Part shown: piece by piece, positions 39,836-49,704 of the stretch
How the letters are laid out: each line of letters begins with the position of its first letter
How positions within the stretch are numbered: position 1 is the first letter of the stretch
Program-made: the position numbers and the translations under genes
Origin: Acidipropionibacterium sp.
Lineage (GTDB): Bacteria > Actinomycetota > Actinomycetes > Propionibacteriales > Propionibacteriaceae
Assembly (NCBI GenBank): GCA_022647765.1
Contig: JALCLH010000001.1
Coordinates: 353,480 to 417,479, forward strand
Length of the DNA: 64,000 nucleotides
Reading direction: 5' to 3'
The notes under the pieces: generated by a model
What the model was told of the DNA's origin: nothing
What the model saw: the letters and a program-made list of their open reading frames with translations, nothing else
Databases searched by the model: none

Positions 39836-41086
39836 ATGGAGAGATACCTGAGCAGGGTGAGCGATGCCGAGCTCGAGCGCCTCGCATCGAGTTCCGGTGC
39901 GATTGTCATCGAGGGCGCTCGTGCCACTGGGAAGACGGAGTCGGCTCGCCGTCTCGCGGCCTCCGAGCTTCGGTTGGACTCCGCCGATCCGCTGGCCGTG
40001 CTGGCTCGTTCCCAACCCTCGGTGGCACTGGCGGGCGCGGTCCCGCGGCTGCTGGACGAGTGGCAGATGGCGCCGGGGCTGTGGAATGAGGTTCGCCATG
40101 CGGTCGACGACCGCGGGCGGGCCGGTCAGTTCATTCTGACGGGCTCTGCCACCCCGGACGACGATCCGACCCGGCATTCTGGGGCGGGCAGGTTCGGTCG
40201 GGTGCTGATGCGCACCATGACGCTGAGTGAGAGCGGGCAGTCCACCGGGGCCGTGTCGCTGGCCGGCCTGCTTGCGGGAGAGCCGACGCCGGTGGCGGAG
40301 TCCGAGCTGGACCTGCTGAGCGTGGTGCGTCGGATCGTGACCGGCGGCTGGCCGGGCTGGGTGGGCAGCGACGAGCAGGACACGGTGGCCCGGGTCGGCT
40401 CCTATCTCCAGGACATCGCTCAGCACGACTTCCCCACGGTGGCCGGTCCACGCCGCGACCCGCGCCGGATGACCGCGTATCTGCGCGCCATCGCCGCACT
40501 CTCGGCCGAGCCGGCCACCTTCGCGGCGCTGAACAGGCGGATGGCCGAGGAGTCCATCGGCCCGGTCGGCGCTGCGGCTGCTTCCGAGCTGCATGATCTT
40601 GCCGAGCGGATGTACCTGGTCGAGGACCAGCCGGCCTGGTCGCCCAGGCTGCGCTCCAGAAGCGCGGCGATCCAGACGCCGAAGCGCCACCTGGCCGATC
40701 CCTCCTTGGCGGCCAGTCTGCTCGGGGCCGGCTCCGAGCGTCTGCTGGCCGACCTCAACACGCTCGGCTTCCTCTTCGAGTCTCAGGTCGTCCACGACCT
40801 GCGGGTCTACGCCCAGGCGTCCGGGGCGCGAGGCGTCTTCCACTATCGCGACACGAAGGGGCGCGACGAGATCGACGCGGTGGTCGAGGCCGGCCACGGC
40901 GGATGGCTCGGCGTCGAGGTCAAGCTCGGCCCCGAGGTGGTGGACGCCGCAGCGGCGAATCTGCTGCGGATCGCCGCGAAGATCGAGAAGGCGCCCCTCG
41001 GCCTGATGATCGTGATTCCGAACGGGGTGGCGCATCGGCGCCCGGACGGCGTCGACGTGGTGCCGCTGAGCGTCCTGGGCCCGTGA
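39836..41086 (+). CDS. AAA (AAA_14) ATPase with DUF4143 nuclease-like domain
   Basis: A 416-residue protein. The N-terminal ATPase has Walker [11 protein letters not shown] and Walker B LLDEWQ followed by sensor ILTGSA. The C-terminal DUF4143 part contains FESQVVHDL and a PD-(D/E)xK-like core, RDEIDAVV then GVEVKLG. This family is common in mobile or accessory gene pools and its role is unknown; toxin-antitoxin or defence roles have been proposed. Three 23-bp palindromic iterons precede it. It interrupts rseP-ispG. Confidence 0.88.
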   Translation: MERYLSRVSDAELERLASSSGAIVIEGARATGKTESARRLAASELRLDSADPLAVLARSQPSVALAGAVPRLLDEWQMAPGLWNEVRHAVDDRGRAGQFILTGSATPDDDPTRHSGAGRFGRVLMRTMTLSESGQSTGAVSLAGLLAGEPTPVAESELDLLSVVRRIVTGGWPGWVGSDEQDTVARVGSYLQDIAQHDFPTVAGPRRDPRRMTAYLRAIAALSAEPATFAALNRRMAEESIGPVGAAAASELHDLAERMYLVEDQPAWSPRLRSRSAAIQTPKRHLADPSLAASLLGAGSERLLADLNTLGFLFESQVVHDLRVYAQASGARGVFHYRDTKGRDEIDAVVEAGHGGWLGVEVKLGPEVVDAAAANLLRIAAKIEKAPLGLMIVIPNGVAHRRPDGVDVVPLSVLGP

Positions 41087-41171
41087 GTCAAGCGCTCGGC
41101 GGATGCCGGTATTGGCCCGAAGTGGGAGACTGTGGGTCAGAATCCTCCCGATCCTCAGGAGCAAGACCTCG

Positions 41172-42316
41172 ATGACCGTGAACCTCGGCATGCCCGCCCC
41201 GCCCATCCCCACCCTCGCACCGCGCCGCAAGACCCGGCAGATCCGGGTGGGGGACGTCCTGGTGGGTGGCGACGCACCGATCTCCGTGCAGTCCATGACC
41301 ACCACGAAGACCCATGACATCGGCGCCACCCTCCAGCAGATCGCAGCCCTCACCGCTGCCGGCTGCGACATCGTGCGGGTGGCCTGCCCGACCGACAAGG
41401 ACGCCGAGGCGCTGCCCATCATCGCCAGGCAGTCCCAGATCCCGGTGATCGCCGACATCCACTTCCAGCCGAAGTACGTCTTCGCGGCGATCGAGGCGGG
41501 CTGCGGCGCGGTGCGGGTCAACCCCGGCAATATCCGCAAGTTCGACGACCAGATCGAGGCCATCTGCGCGTCGGCCGCCGAGCACCGGGTGAGCCTGCGG
41601 ATCGGCGTCAACGCCGGATCCCTGGATCCCCGGCTGCTGGCCAAGCACGGCGCGCCGACCGCCGAGGCCCTGGTGGAGTCGGCGCTGTGGGAGGCCAGCC
41701 TGTTCGAGCAGGTGGGCTTCTACGACTTCAAGATCTCGGTGAAGCACCACGACCCGGTGGTGATGATCAAGGCCTACGAGCAGCTCTCGGAGCAGTGCGA
41801 CTACCCCCTCCACCTCGGCGTCACCGAGGCCGGCCCGGCCTTCCAGGGAACCATCAAGTCCGCGGTCGCCTTCGGCCATCTGCTCTCGGAGGGGATCGGC
41901 GACACCATCCGCGTCTCGCTGTCGGCCGACCCGGTCGAGGAGGTCAAGGTCGGGCATCAAGATCCTGGAGTCGCTGAACCTGCGCCCGCGCGGCCTGGAG
42001 ATCGTCTCCTGTCCCCTCCTGCGGTCGCTGCCAGGTCGACGTCCTCACCCTCGCCAACCAGGTCACCGACGCCCTCGAAGGGGTGGAGGCGCCGCTGCGG
42101 GTGGCCGTCATGGGCTGCGTCGTCAACGGGCTGGGAGAGGGCCGCGAGGCCGACCTCGGGGTGGCCGCCGGCAACGGGAAGGGCAAGATCTTCATGCACG
42201 GCGAGGTGATCCGCACCGTCCCCGAGCACGAGATCGTGCCCACCATCGTCGAGGAGGCCCACCGGCTGGCGGCGGAGATGAGCGACTCCGGTGAGCCTGT
42301 GGTCTCGGTCTCCTGA
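41172..42316 (+). CDS. ispG: 4-Hydroxy-3-methylbut-2-enyl diphosphate synthase (IspG), frameshifted twice
   Basis: Iron-sulfur enzyme of the MEP pathway, converting MEcPP to [32 protein letters not shown] and LHLGVTEAG are in place. The cluster Cys motif lies where the frame breaks: removing one base each from GGG 41952-41954 and CCCC 42013-42016 restores [10 protein letters not shown], and [11 protein letters not shown] supplies the third Cys. Corrected length is 380 residues. Confidence 0.93.
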
Positions 42317-42317
42317 G

Positions 42318-43155
42318 GTGACCACCAGGGTCCGCACCCTCGACGACACCGATCTCGGGCGCGGTCATGGAGCTGCTCTCGGCGGACCCGGTGGCCAATG
42401 TCTTCCTGCTCTCCCGGTTCGGTCAGTCGGGTCTGGATCATGACCGGCTCGGCTGCTACGTGTTCGGGGCCTGGAAGGGCGATGAGCTGGTCGGCGTGCT
42501 GCACGCCGGGGCGAACCTGGTGCCGGTCTGCACCGACCCCGGGGTGCTGCCCAGGCTGGCGGCCCACGTCGGCCCCTGGCGGCGGGCGACCTCCATCATG
42601 GGCCGGTCCGACCTGGTGCTGGCGCTGCACGCCGAACTGGCCAGGCGCTGGGGCAGGCCGTGGTCCACGATCCGCGAGATGCGCGCCCATCAGCCCCTGA
42701 TGGTGGCGGGCCCGGCGCCGGTGGTGAGGCCGGACCCGCGGGTCCAGCCGGTGACCCGGGCCGACTTCAACTCCTACTTCCGGGCTGCGGTGGCGATGTA
42801 CACCGAGGAGGTCGGCGTCTCCCCGCTGGACCCCGGCGGCGGCTACCGGCGCCACATGGCCGGACTGGTCGACCTGCAGAACTGCTTCGGGATCGTCGAC
42901 GGCGGGGTGGTGCGCTTCAAGTCCGACATCGGGGTGGCCTGGCGCGACGTCTGCCAGATCCAGGGGGTCTGGCTCGACCCGGCCTGGCGGCGCAACGGCG
43001 TCTCGGCGTCCGCGATGTCGGGTGTGGTGGAGCTGTGCCGGCGGCGCTACCCGACCGTCTCGCTGTACGTCAACGACTTCAACACGCCGGCGCTGCGGAT
43101 GTACCGGCAGGTCGGCTTCCAGCAGGTCGGCGAGATGGCGACTGTTCTGTACTGA
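42318..43155 (+). CDS. GNAT acetyltransferase next to ispG, frameshifted
   Basis: A 278-residue protein, after removing one base from GGG 42357-42359, with an N-terminal DUF4081-like half and a C-terminal GNAT domain (VCQIQGVWLDPAWRRNGVSASAM, then VSLYVNDFNTPALRMYRQVGF). The GTG start is one base after the ispG stop. Such a gene follows ispG in many actinobacteria, but its substrate is not known. The stop codon lies within a 21-bp tandem repeat. Confidence 0.85.
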
Positions 43156-43187
43156 TCGGTAACTGATCTGTACTGATCGGCGGCACG
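43146..43187. repeat. 21-bp tandem duplication over the GNAT stop codon
   Basis: TCTGTACTGATCGG occurs at 43146-43159 and again at 43167-43180, with a period of 21 bp. The first copy contains the GNAT stop codon. It looks like a recent slippage duplication. Confidence 0.6.
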
Positions 43188-43248
43188 CCTCACTCCTGAA
43201 ACACTCCCGTAACCTGTTCTAGCCGAGTCGTAACACGGCCGGGGCACC

Positions 43249-44889
43249 ATGCCCGGCATGGACTCGTTGCTGGACGGATACCCGATCTCACCGTCGATCC
43301 ACGACGAGCTGCTCGCCGCGGACGGGGTGCGTCCCGAGTGCGAGTCGTTGGCCGAGGGATTCGATCGGCTCGGCGCCGAGGAGGTGCGCGCCCGGGCCGC
43401 CTACCTGGCCTCCCGCTATGTGGACTCCGGGGTCACCTTCGACCTGGGCGGCACCGAGAAGCCCTTCCCGCTCGACATCATGCCGCGGATCATCACGGCC
43501 TCCGAATGGGACACGATCAGCACCGGCGTCGCCCAGCGCGTCTACACCCTGGAGCGGTTCCTCGGCGACGTCTACGGCAACGGGAAGGTCTTCGACGACG
43601 GGGTGGTGCCGCGGCGTCTCATCGTCACCTCGCCGAACTTCGTGCGCGAGGTGGCCGGGATCACCCCCGCCAACGGGGTGCGCATCCACGTCGCCGGGAT
43701 CGACCTGATCCGCGACGGCGACGGCGCCATGCGGGTGCTGGAGGACAATGTCCGGATTCCCTCGGGGGTCTCCTACGTCCTCACCAACCGTGCGGCGATG
43801 GCCGGTGCGATGCCGGAGGTGATGCGCCAGTACGACGTCCAGCCGGTCGACACCTACCCCTACCGGCTGCGGGCCGCGCTGGAGGCGGCGGCTCCGGCCG
43901 GGGTGAGCGAGCCCAATATCGTGGTGCTGACCCCCGGGATGTACAACTCGGCCTATTACGAGCACTCCCTGCTGGCGCGCACGATGGGCGTGCCGCTGGT
44001 CGAGGGCCCCGACCTGGTCTGTCAGGGCGGGCGGGTCTATGTGCGCACCACCACGGGTCTCAACCGGGTCGACGTCATCTATCGCAGGGTCGACGACGAG
44101 TTCCTCGATCCCGTGCACTTCCGCGGCGATTCCGTGCTGGGTGCGGCGGGCCTGGTCTCGGCGATGGCCAACGGCACCGTCACGGTGGCCAACGGGATCG
44201 GCAACGGGGTCGCCGACGACAAGCTGATCTACACCTATCTCCCCGATCTGATCCGCTACTACTGCGGAGAGGAGCCGGTGCTGCCGAATGTGGACTCCTG
44301 GCGTCTGGAGGAGCCAGGGGCCCTCGAAGAGGTCCTCGACCGGCTCGACGAGCTGGTGGTCAAACCGGTCGACGGCTCCGGCGGCAAGGGAATCCTGATG
44401 GGCCCGCAGTGCTCCAAGAAGGAGCTGGACGCCGCCCGGATCAAACTGCGCGCCGATCCACGGGGCTGGATCGCCCAGCCGCTGGTCCAGCTGTCGACCG
44501 TCCCGACCTTCGTCGGTGACCGGTTGCAGCCCCGGCGGGTGGACCTGCGGCCCTTCGCCGTCAACGACGGGGACGCCATCTGGGTGCTTCCCGGCGGGCT
44601 CACCAGGGTGGCGCTGAGGGAGGGCCAGTTCATCGTCAACTCCTCCCAGGGCGGCGGTTCCAAGGACACCTGGGTACTGGCGAACCGCCACCCGGTCGAG
44701 GCCCCTCCGGTGCCGGCCATCGAGTTGCAGGCCAGTGCGGCCGAGATCGCCGCCGTGCCGCTGGCCGGCAGCGAGCCGATGGACAGACCGGACAGCTCGG
44801 TCTGGGAGGCCCAGCAGGGCCAGCAGCAGCAGGGACGCCTGAGCGCCCCGGCCCTCGATGAGGCGGAAGAGGTGGTGAAGCCATGCTGA
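43249..44889 (+). CDS. Circularly permuted ATP-grasp protein
   Basis: A 546-residue member of the CP_ATPgrasp group (DUF404/DUF407, COG2308), predicted to form amide bonds. It has FDLGGTEKPFPLDIMPRII near the N terminus, VLEDNVRIPSGVSYV, LTPGMYNSAYYEH and the ATP-binding block LVVKPVDGSGGKGI. Either ATG 43249 or 43258 may be the start. The C terminus has a Gln-rich stretch. It overlaps the next gene by seven bases. With the alpha-E and transglutaminase genes it forms a conserved but uncharacterised cluster. Confidence 0.9.
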   Translation: MPGMDSLLDGYPISPSIHDELLAADGVRPECESLAEGFDRLGAEEVRARAAYLASRYVDSGVTFDLGGTEKPFPLDIMPRIITASEWDTISTGVAQRVYTLERFLGDVYGNGKVFDDGVVPRRLIVTSPNFVREVAGITPANGVRIHVAGIDLIRDGDGAMRVLEDNVRIPSGVSYVLTNRAAMAGAMPEVMRQYDVQPVDTYPYRLRAALEAAAPAGVSEPNIVVLTPGMYNSAYYEHSLLARTMGVPLVEGPDLVCQGGRVYVRTTTGLNRVDVIYRRVDDEFLDPVHFRGDSVLGAAGLVSAMANGTVTVANGIGNGVADDKLIYTYLPDLIRYYCGEEPVLPNVDSWRLEEPGALEEVLDRLDELVVKPVDGSGGKGILMGPQCSKKELDAARIKLRADPRGWIAQPLVQLSTVPTFVGDRLQPRRVDLRPFAVNDGDAIWVLPGGLTRVALREGQFIVNSSQGGGSKDTWVLANRHPVEAPPVPAIELQASAAEIAAVPLAGSEPMDRPDSSVWEAQQGQQQQGRLSAPALDEAEEVVKPC

Positions 44890-45794
44890 GCCGGATGGCG
44901 GAGTCGATGTTCTGGATCGGGCGCTACCTGGAGCGTGCCGAGGACATCGCCCGGGTGCTCCAGGTGCACCTGGAGGTGACGGCGGAGGAGACCGGGCGTC
45001 GGCGCAGCGCCAACTCCAGCGCGCTGCTGGCGAGCCTGGGCGCCGAGCCCACCGAGAAGGCCGGTCCGACGGAGGTCTGGCAGGTGCTGGGCCATGATCC
45101 GGAATCCCCGGTCTCGATCGTCTCGGCCCTGTCGAGCTGCCGGCAGGCCGCCCGGAGGGCCCGCGAGGTGCTCTCCCTGGGCACCTGGGAGGAGATCAAT
45201 CGGGCCTGGCGCGCGGTGGCTCAGGGGCAGCTCAACAGCACCTATCAGCAGCTCGCGCTGCGCACCGTGCTGGACCACTGCTACGCGATCACCGGGATCA
45301 TCTCCTCGACGATGACCCACGACGAGGGATGGGAGTTCCATCACCTCGGCCGGTGCATCGAGCGGATCGACATCACCGCCAGGCTGATCTCGGTGGCGCC
45401 CAGCGGCGAGGGCGCCAGCCAGACCGCCACGCTGCGGGCCTGCGGTGCCGATCACGCCTTTCTGATCAGCCGCGGCGGCGACCGCAGCAAGGGGGCGGTG
45501 ATCGACTTCCTGCTGCGCGACCGGCTCAGCCCGCGCTCGGTGGTGCACTGCCTCGACGAGGCCGACGAATGCCTTGAGCGTCTCGACGTGGGGCGGCGCA
45601 CCGGATTCCAGTCCGACGCCCAGCGGCTGCTCGGGCGGGCCCGCGCCGAGATCGAGTACCGTTCCGAGGGGTCCCTGCTGGACGGGCTCGCCGATCAGAT
45701 GGCGGGACTGAGCCGTACCTGCCACCGGGCGACCGACGCTCTGTCGGCTCACTACTTCCAAGGGGCCGACGCGTCCCAGTGGCATGAGGGATGA
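44883..45794 (+). CDS. Alpha-E domain protein (DUF403)
   Basis: A 303-residue all-helical protein (COG2307) starting MLSRMAESMFWIGRYLERAED, a typical opening for the family. It always accompanies CP_ATPgrasp proteins and may be a scaffold or second subunit of the ligase. The ATG lies within the end of the ATP-grasp gene and the next gene begins 3 bases after the stop. Confidence 0.9.
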   Translation: MLSRMAESMFWIGRYLERAEDIARVLQVHLEVTAEETGRRRSANSSALLASLGAEPTEKAGPTEVWQVLGHDPESPVSIVSALSSCRQAARRAREVLSLGTWEEINRAWRAVAQGQLNSTYQQLALRTVLDHCYAITGIISSTMTHDEGWEFHHLGRCIERIDITARLISVAPSGEGASQTATLRACGADHAFLISRGGDRSKGAVIDFLLRDRLSPRSVVHCLDEADECLERLDVGRRTGFQSDAQRLLGRARAEIEYRSEGSLLDGLADQMAGLSRTCHRATDALSAHYFQGADASQWHEG

Positions 45795-45797
45795 TCG

Positions 45798-46640
45798 ATG
45801 ACCTCCACATTGCGTATTCAGCACCGCACCGACGTGCACTACGACGGGCCGGTGACACAGAGCTTCGACGAGGTGCGGATGACCCCGTTGTACTCGGACT
45901 CCCAGCTCATCCGGAGCACCTCGATCACCATCACCCCCCAGCCGTGGCACTTCTCCTACGTCGACTACTGGGGCACCCAGGTCACCTCCTTCGAGCTCCA
46001 CTCGCCCCACGACCGGCTCACCATCAACGCCGACACCACCCTGGACATCGTCAAGCTGCCGCACCTGGACTCCGGGATGAAGCTGTCGGAGGTCTCGGCC
46101 GGTCATGAGCGCTGGTACGAGTACGTCGTCAACTCCCCGGTCACCAGGCCGGGGGAGGAGCTGCTCGGGCGGGTCCGCGAGCTCGTCGACGACTCGATGA
46201 CGATCTGCCAGATCGGCCACGTGATCTCCGAGATGATCCACGAGGAGATGCGCTACGTCCCCGGATCGACCCGCGTCGACACCACCGCCCAGCAGGCCTG
46301 GGAGGCCAGATCGGGGGTCTGCCAGGATTTCGCCCACCTGGTGATCGGGTGCCTGCGGAGCCTGGAGATCCCGGCCCGGTACGTGTCGGGGTATGTGATG
46401 CCGCGCACCGAGGCCACCCTCGGCGAGCCGGTCGAGGGCCAGACTCACGCCTGGGTGCAGTGGTGGGACGGCGTCTGGAACGGCTTCGACCCCACCAACC
46501 TGGTCGAGACCGGGGAGAGCCACGCCCGGGTCGGATGCGGCCGCGAGTACGCCGACGTCGCCCCCTTCAAGGGAGTGTTCAGCGGGTCGGGGACGACGTC
46601 CACCTACGAGGCCGCGGTCATCATCCGCAAGCTTGCCTGA
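45798..46640 (+). CDS. Transglutaminase-like cysteine peptidase
   Basis: A 280-residue protein with the N-terminal beta domain of bacterial transglutaminase-like proteins (COG1305) and the catalytic triad Cys in GVCQDFAH near residue 175, His in THAWVQWW and Asp in FDPTN. It is cytoplasmic, with no signal peptide. In this cluster it is predicted to hydrolyse or transfer the amide products of the ATP-grasp partner. Confidence 0.9.
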   Translation: MTSTLRIQHRTDVHYDGPVTQSFDEVRMTPLYSDSQLIRSTSITITPQPWHFSYVDYWGTQVTSFELHSPHDRLTINADTTLDIVKLPHLDSGMKLSEVSAGHERWYEYVVNSPVTRPGEELLGRVRELVDDSMTICQIGHVISEMIHEEMRYVPGSTRVDTTAQQAWEARSGVCQDFAHLVIGCLRSLEIPARYVSGYVMPRTEATLGEPVEGQTHAWVQWWDGVWNGFDPTNLVETGESHARVGCGREYADVAPFKGVFSGSGTTSTYEAAVIIRKLA

Positions 46641-46674
46641 GCCGAGTTGATCGAAGCGGGACGCCGTTCTCCGG

Positions 46675-46680
46675 TAAGAT
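46675..46680 (+). promoter_or_regulatory. -10 box upstream of proS
   Basis: TAAGAT lies 69 bp before the proS GTG and just after the transglutaminase stop. No convincing -35 is visible. The leader that follows is G-rich and holds no clear T-box. Confidence 0.35.
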
Positions 46681-46749
46681 CTGCGCGGATCGTTGCCTGG
46701 CCACGCCGAAGGGCGGCGGAGGGCTCAGCGCGGTCGGAAAGGTCGTCAC

Positions 46750-48509
46750 GTGTTGACGCGCATGTCTGAGCTGTTCGTCCGGACCCTGCGGGAGGATCCC
46801 GCCGACGCCGAGGTTCCCAGCCACCGCTGGCTGGTGCGCGCCGGGTACATCCGGCGGGCGGCCCCCGGCATCTACACCTGGCTGCCGCTGGGCCTGAAGG
46901 TGCTGCGCAAGGTGGAGGGCATCGTCCGCGAGGAGATGGACGCCATGGGCGCCCAGGAGGTGCTCTTCCCGGCCCTGCTGCCCTCGGAGCCCTACAAGCA
47001 GACCGACCGCTGGGTCGAGTACGGCGACAACCTGTTCCGGCTGCAGGACCGCAAGCACGTCGACATGCTGCTGGGGCCCACCCACGAGGAGATGTTCACC
47101 CTCCTGGTGAAGGACCTCTACTCCTCCTACAAGGACCTGCCGCTGGCGCTCTACCAGATCCAGACCAAGTACCGCGACGAGGCCCGTCCCCGCGCCGGAA
47201 TCCTGCGCGGCCGCGAGTTCGTGATGAAGGACTCCTACTCCTTCGACGTCGACGACGCCGGCCTGGACGCCTCCTACGACCGGCATCGCAAGGCCTACAT
47301 CCGGATCTTCGACCGGCTCGGCTTCGACTACGCCATCGTCAAGGCGATGTCGGGGCCGATGGGCGGATCGCGCTCCGAGGAGTTCCTGGCGGTCTCTCCC
47401 AACGGCGAGGACACCTTCGTGCGCTCTCCCGGAGGCTATGCCGCCAATGTCGAGGCGGTGAGCGTTCCCGCTCCCGAGCCGCTGGACTACTCGCAGGTGC
47501 CGGCCCCCGAGGTCGTCGAGACCCCGGACGTGCCGACCATCGACACCTTGGTGGCGATGGCCAATGAGGTCAAGCCGCGCGTCGATCGGCCCTGGACCGG
47601 CGCCGACACCCTCAAGAATGTGGTGTTCATGGTCACGGCCCCCGACGGCACCAAGGAGCCGCTGGCGATCGGGCTGCCCGGCGACCGCGAGGTCGACGAG
47701 AGCCGGCTGGCGGCCGCCCTGGAGCCGGCGGTAGCCGAGCCCTTCGGCGAGGAGGACTTCGCCACCCGTCCGGCCCTGGTGAAGGGATACATCGGGCCGG
47801 GGGCGCTGGGGGAGAAGAACTCCTCGAAGGTGCGCTACCTGGTCGACCCGCGGGTGGTCACGGGTACCAGCTGGATCACCGGCGCCGACCAGGACGGCCA
47901 CCACGTGTTCAATCTGGTGGCCGGGCGCGACTTCACCCCGGACGGCACCATCGACGTCGCCGAGGTGCGCGAGGGTGATCCCGGCCCCCGACGGGTCCGG
48001 TCCGCTCACCCTCACCCGGGGCATCGAGATGGGCCACATCTTCCAGCTCGGCCGCAAGTACGCCGAGGCTCTGGGGCTGAAGGTTCTCGACCAGAACGGG
48101 AAACTGGTCACCGTGACGATGGGCTCCTACGGGGTCGGCGTTTCCCGGGCAGGTGGCCGCCGTGGCCGAGTACACCTGCGACGACCGTGGCCTGGCCTGG
48201 CCGCGCGAGCTGGCCCCCTTCGACGTCCACGTGCTGGCCACCGGCAAGAGCGCCGATGTCGTCGAGGAGGCGGCGAGGATCGCCGGCGAGCTCACCGACG
48301 CCGGCCTGGATGTGCTCTTCGACGACCGCAAGGCGTCCCCCGGCGTCAAGTTCGCCGATTCCGAGGTGCTCGGGATGCCGACCTCCGTGGTGGTCGGCCG
48401 CGGTCTCAAGAACGGCGTCGTGGAGATCCGCGACCGCCGCTCCGGCGCCAACCGCGAGGTGCCGGTGGCCGATGCCGTCGCCGAGATCCTCTCCGAGGTG
48501 CGTGGCTGA
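46750..48509 (+). CDS. proS: Prolyl-tRNA synthetase, frameshifted twice
   Basis: Class II synthetase of the long bacterial type with the editing (INS) domain. Motif 1 region [14 protein letters not shown], motif 2 [22 protein letters not shown] (core RDEARPR) and motif 3 [10 protein letters not shown] are present. Two +1 shifts: within 47979-47989 (corrected [15 protein letters not shown]) and GGG 48147-48149 (corrected [12 protein letters not shown]). Corrected length is 585 residues. GTG 46750 gives [16 protein letters not shown], the normal N terminus. Confidence 0.93.
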
Positions 48510-48513
48510 GGCT

Positions 48514-49300
48514 GTGCCCGTCTCATTCCAGGTCATGGTCCTGCTCATCCTCGCCGCCCTGCTCGCCGGTTGGGTGGACGCCGTGGTCGGGGGAGGCGGG
48601 CTGATCCAACTGCCGAGCCTGCTGCTCGGGTTGCCCCCGAACACGCCGGTGGCCACCATCGCCGGGACCAACAAGGTGGCCTCCTTCGCCGGGACGCTGA
48701 CCGCGGCGACCGCCTATCTGCAATCGGTGACGGTGCGCTGGCCCTGCGCCCTGATCCTGATGGCCGGCTCCTACCTGGGCTCCAGTGGAGGCGCCCGGCT
48801 GGTGCAGTTCCTGCCCAAACGCTGGTTCATGCCGATCGTGCTGGTGGTCCTGGTGGGAGTCGGGATCCTCACCTGGCGCCGCCCGACGATGGGTCTGGAC
48901 GGCCCGGATTCGCTATCGGGGCGCCGGTCTGTACCTGAGGCTGGCGCTGATCGGGCTGGTCATCGGCTGCTACGACGGGGCGATCGGTCCGGGCACCGGC
49001 ACCTTCTTCGTGATCGCCCTGGTCGGTCTGGTCGGCTACGGCTTCCTGGAGGCCTCGGCGATGGCGAAGCTGGCCAACCTCACCACCAATGCGGCGGCCC
49101 TGGTGGTGTTCTGGATTCACGGCGTCATCTGGTGGCGAGTCGGCCTGATGATGGCCGTGGCCAATGTCGTGGGCGGCTGGGTGGGGGCGCGGATGGCGGT
49201 GCGCCACGGGAATCAGTTCGTGCGCCGGGTGTTCCTGGTGACGGTGGCCGGTCTGTCGGTCAAACTCGGCTGGGACACCGTGACCAGTTTTCTTCCGTAG
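48514..49300 (+). CDS. TauE/SafE-family membrane exporter, frameshifted
   Basis: A 261-residue membrane protein with about eight helices in two halves: [19 protein letters not shown] opens the first and [19 protein letters not shown] the second, the repeated motif of the family that exports sulfite, sulfoacetate and related anions. A +1 shift at GG 48901-48902 is corrected to [15 protein letters not shown]. The start is GTG near the proS stop. The TAG stop lies in a 22-bp repeat that recurs at 49683. Confidence 0.85.
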
Positions 49301-49704
49301 TCGCTCAGACCCAGCCGGGGCACCACAGGCTGGCGCCAAGCGTAGATGAGGCGTCTCGTGGCGGAAGAGGCGTCTCGTCGTTGTGGTGGGTGGGGATTCC
49401 GGTGCTCAGGGCCGTCGACGTCGAGTGCATGGTGATGAAATCGGCCACATACCGGCCGCCCTCTGGATAATCCACAGGCCGGGCCGTATGTGGCCGATTT
49501 CAGTGAAGGTCTGTCTGAGGTTCTCCTGGAAACGGCCACCTGGCGACCGCGAACCGGATATTCCAGGCCGTGGCCCGTCTGTGGCCATGTTCGGGGCATC
49601 CAGCACGATCGTGGCCATGTCTGTCGGTGAATGCTGCACTCACTGGATGCCGACGACCAGTGGCCCCCTGGATCTAATCCCCTAGTCGTTCAGACCCAGC
49701 CGGG
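49298..49704. repeat. Direct repeats flanking the 49.3-49.7 kb intergenic segment
   Basis: TAGTCGCTCAGACCCAGCC followed by GGG at 49298-49319 recurs with one mismatch at 49683-49704. The first copy contains the TauE stop; the second contains the C-terminal codons and stop of the minus-strand lipoprotein. The 363 bases between hold the composite repeat, two direct copies of GAGGCGTCTCGT (49348, 49367) and no gene. Confidence 0.6.
49436..49593. repeat. Composite palindromic repeat, copy 2 (two 67-bp units)
   Basis: Units at 49436-49502 and 49527-49593 are 24 bp apart, exactly as in copy 1. The first has perfect 16-bp arms (TGAAATCGGCCACATA and its complement) around a 35-bp spacer with the central palindrome TGGATAATCCA. 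The second is more diverged. It lies between the convergent TauE-like and lipoprotein genes. Confidence 0.75.

Noticed and set aside
42013..42016. Programmed frameshifting in ispG, proS and others
   Set aside because: The breaks are not at slippery heptamers followed by structures, occur up to twice per gene, and are all corrected by deleting one base from a short run.
46681..46749. A T-box or other riboswitch before proS
   Set aside because: The leader is under 70 bases and lacks the conserved T-box sequence.
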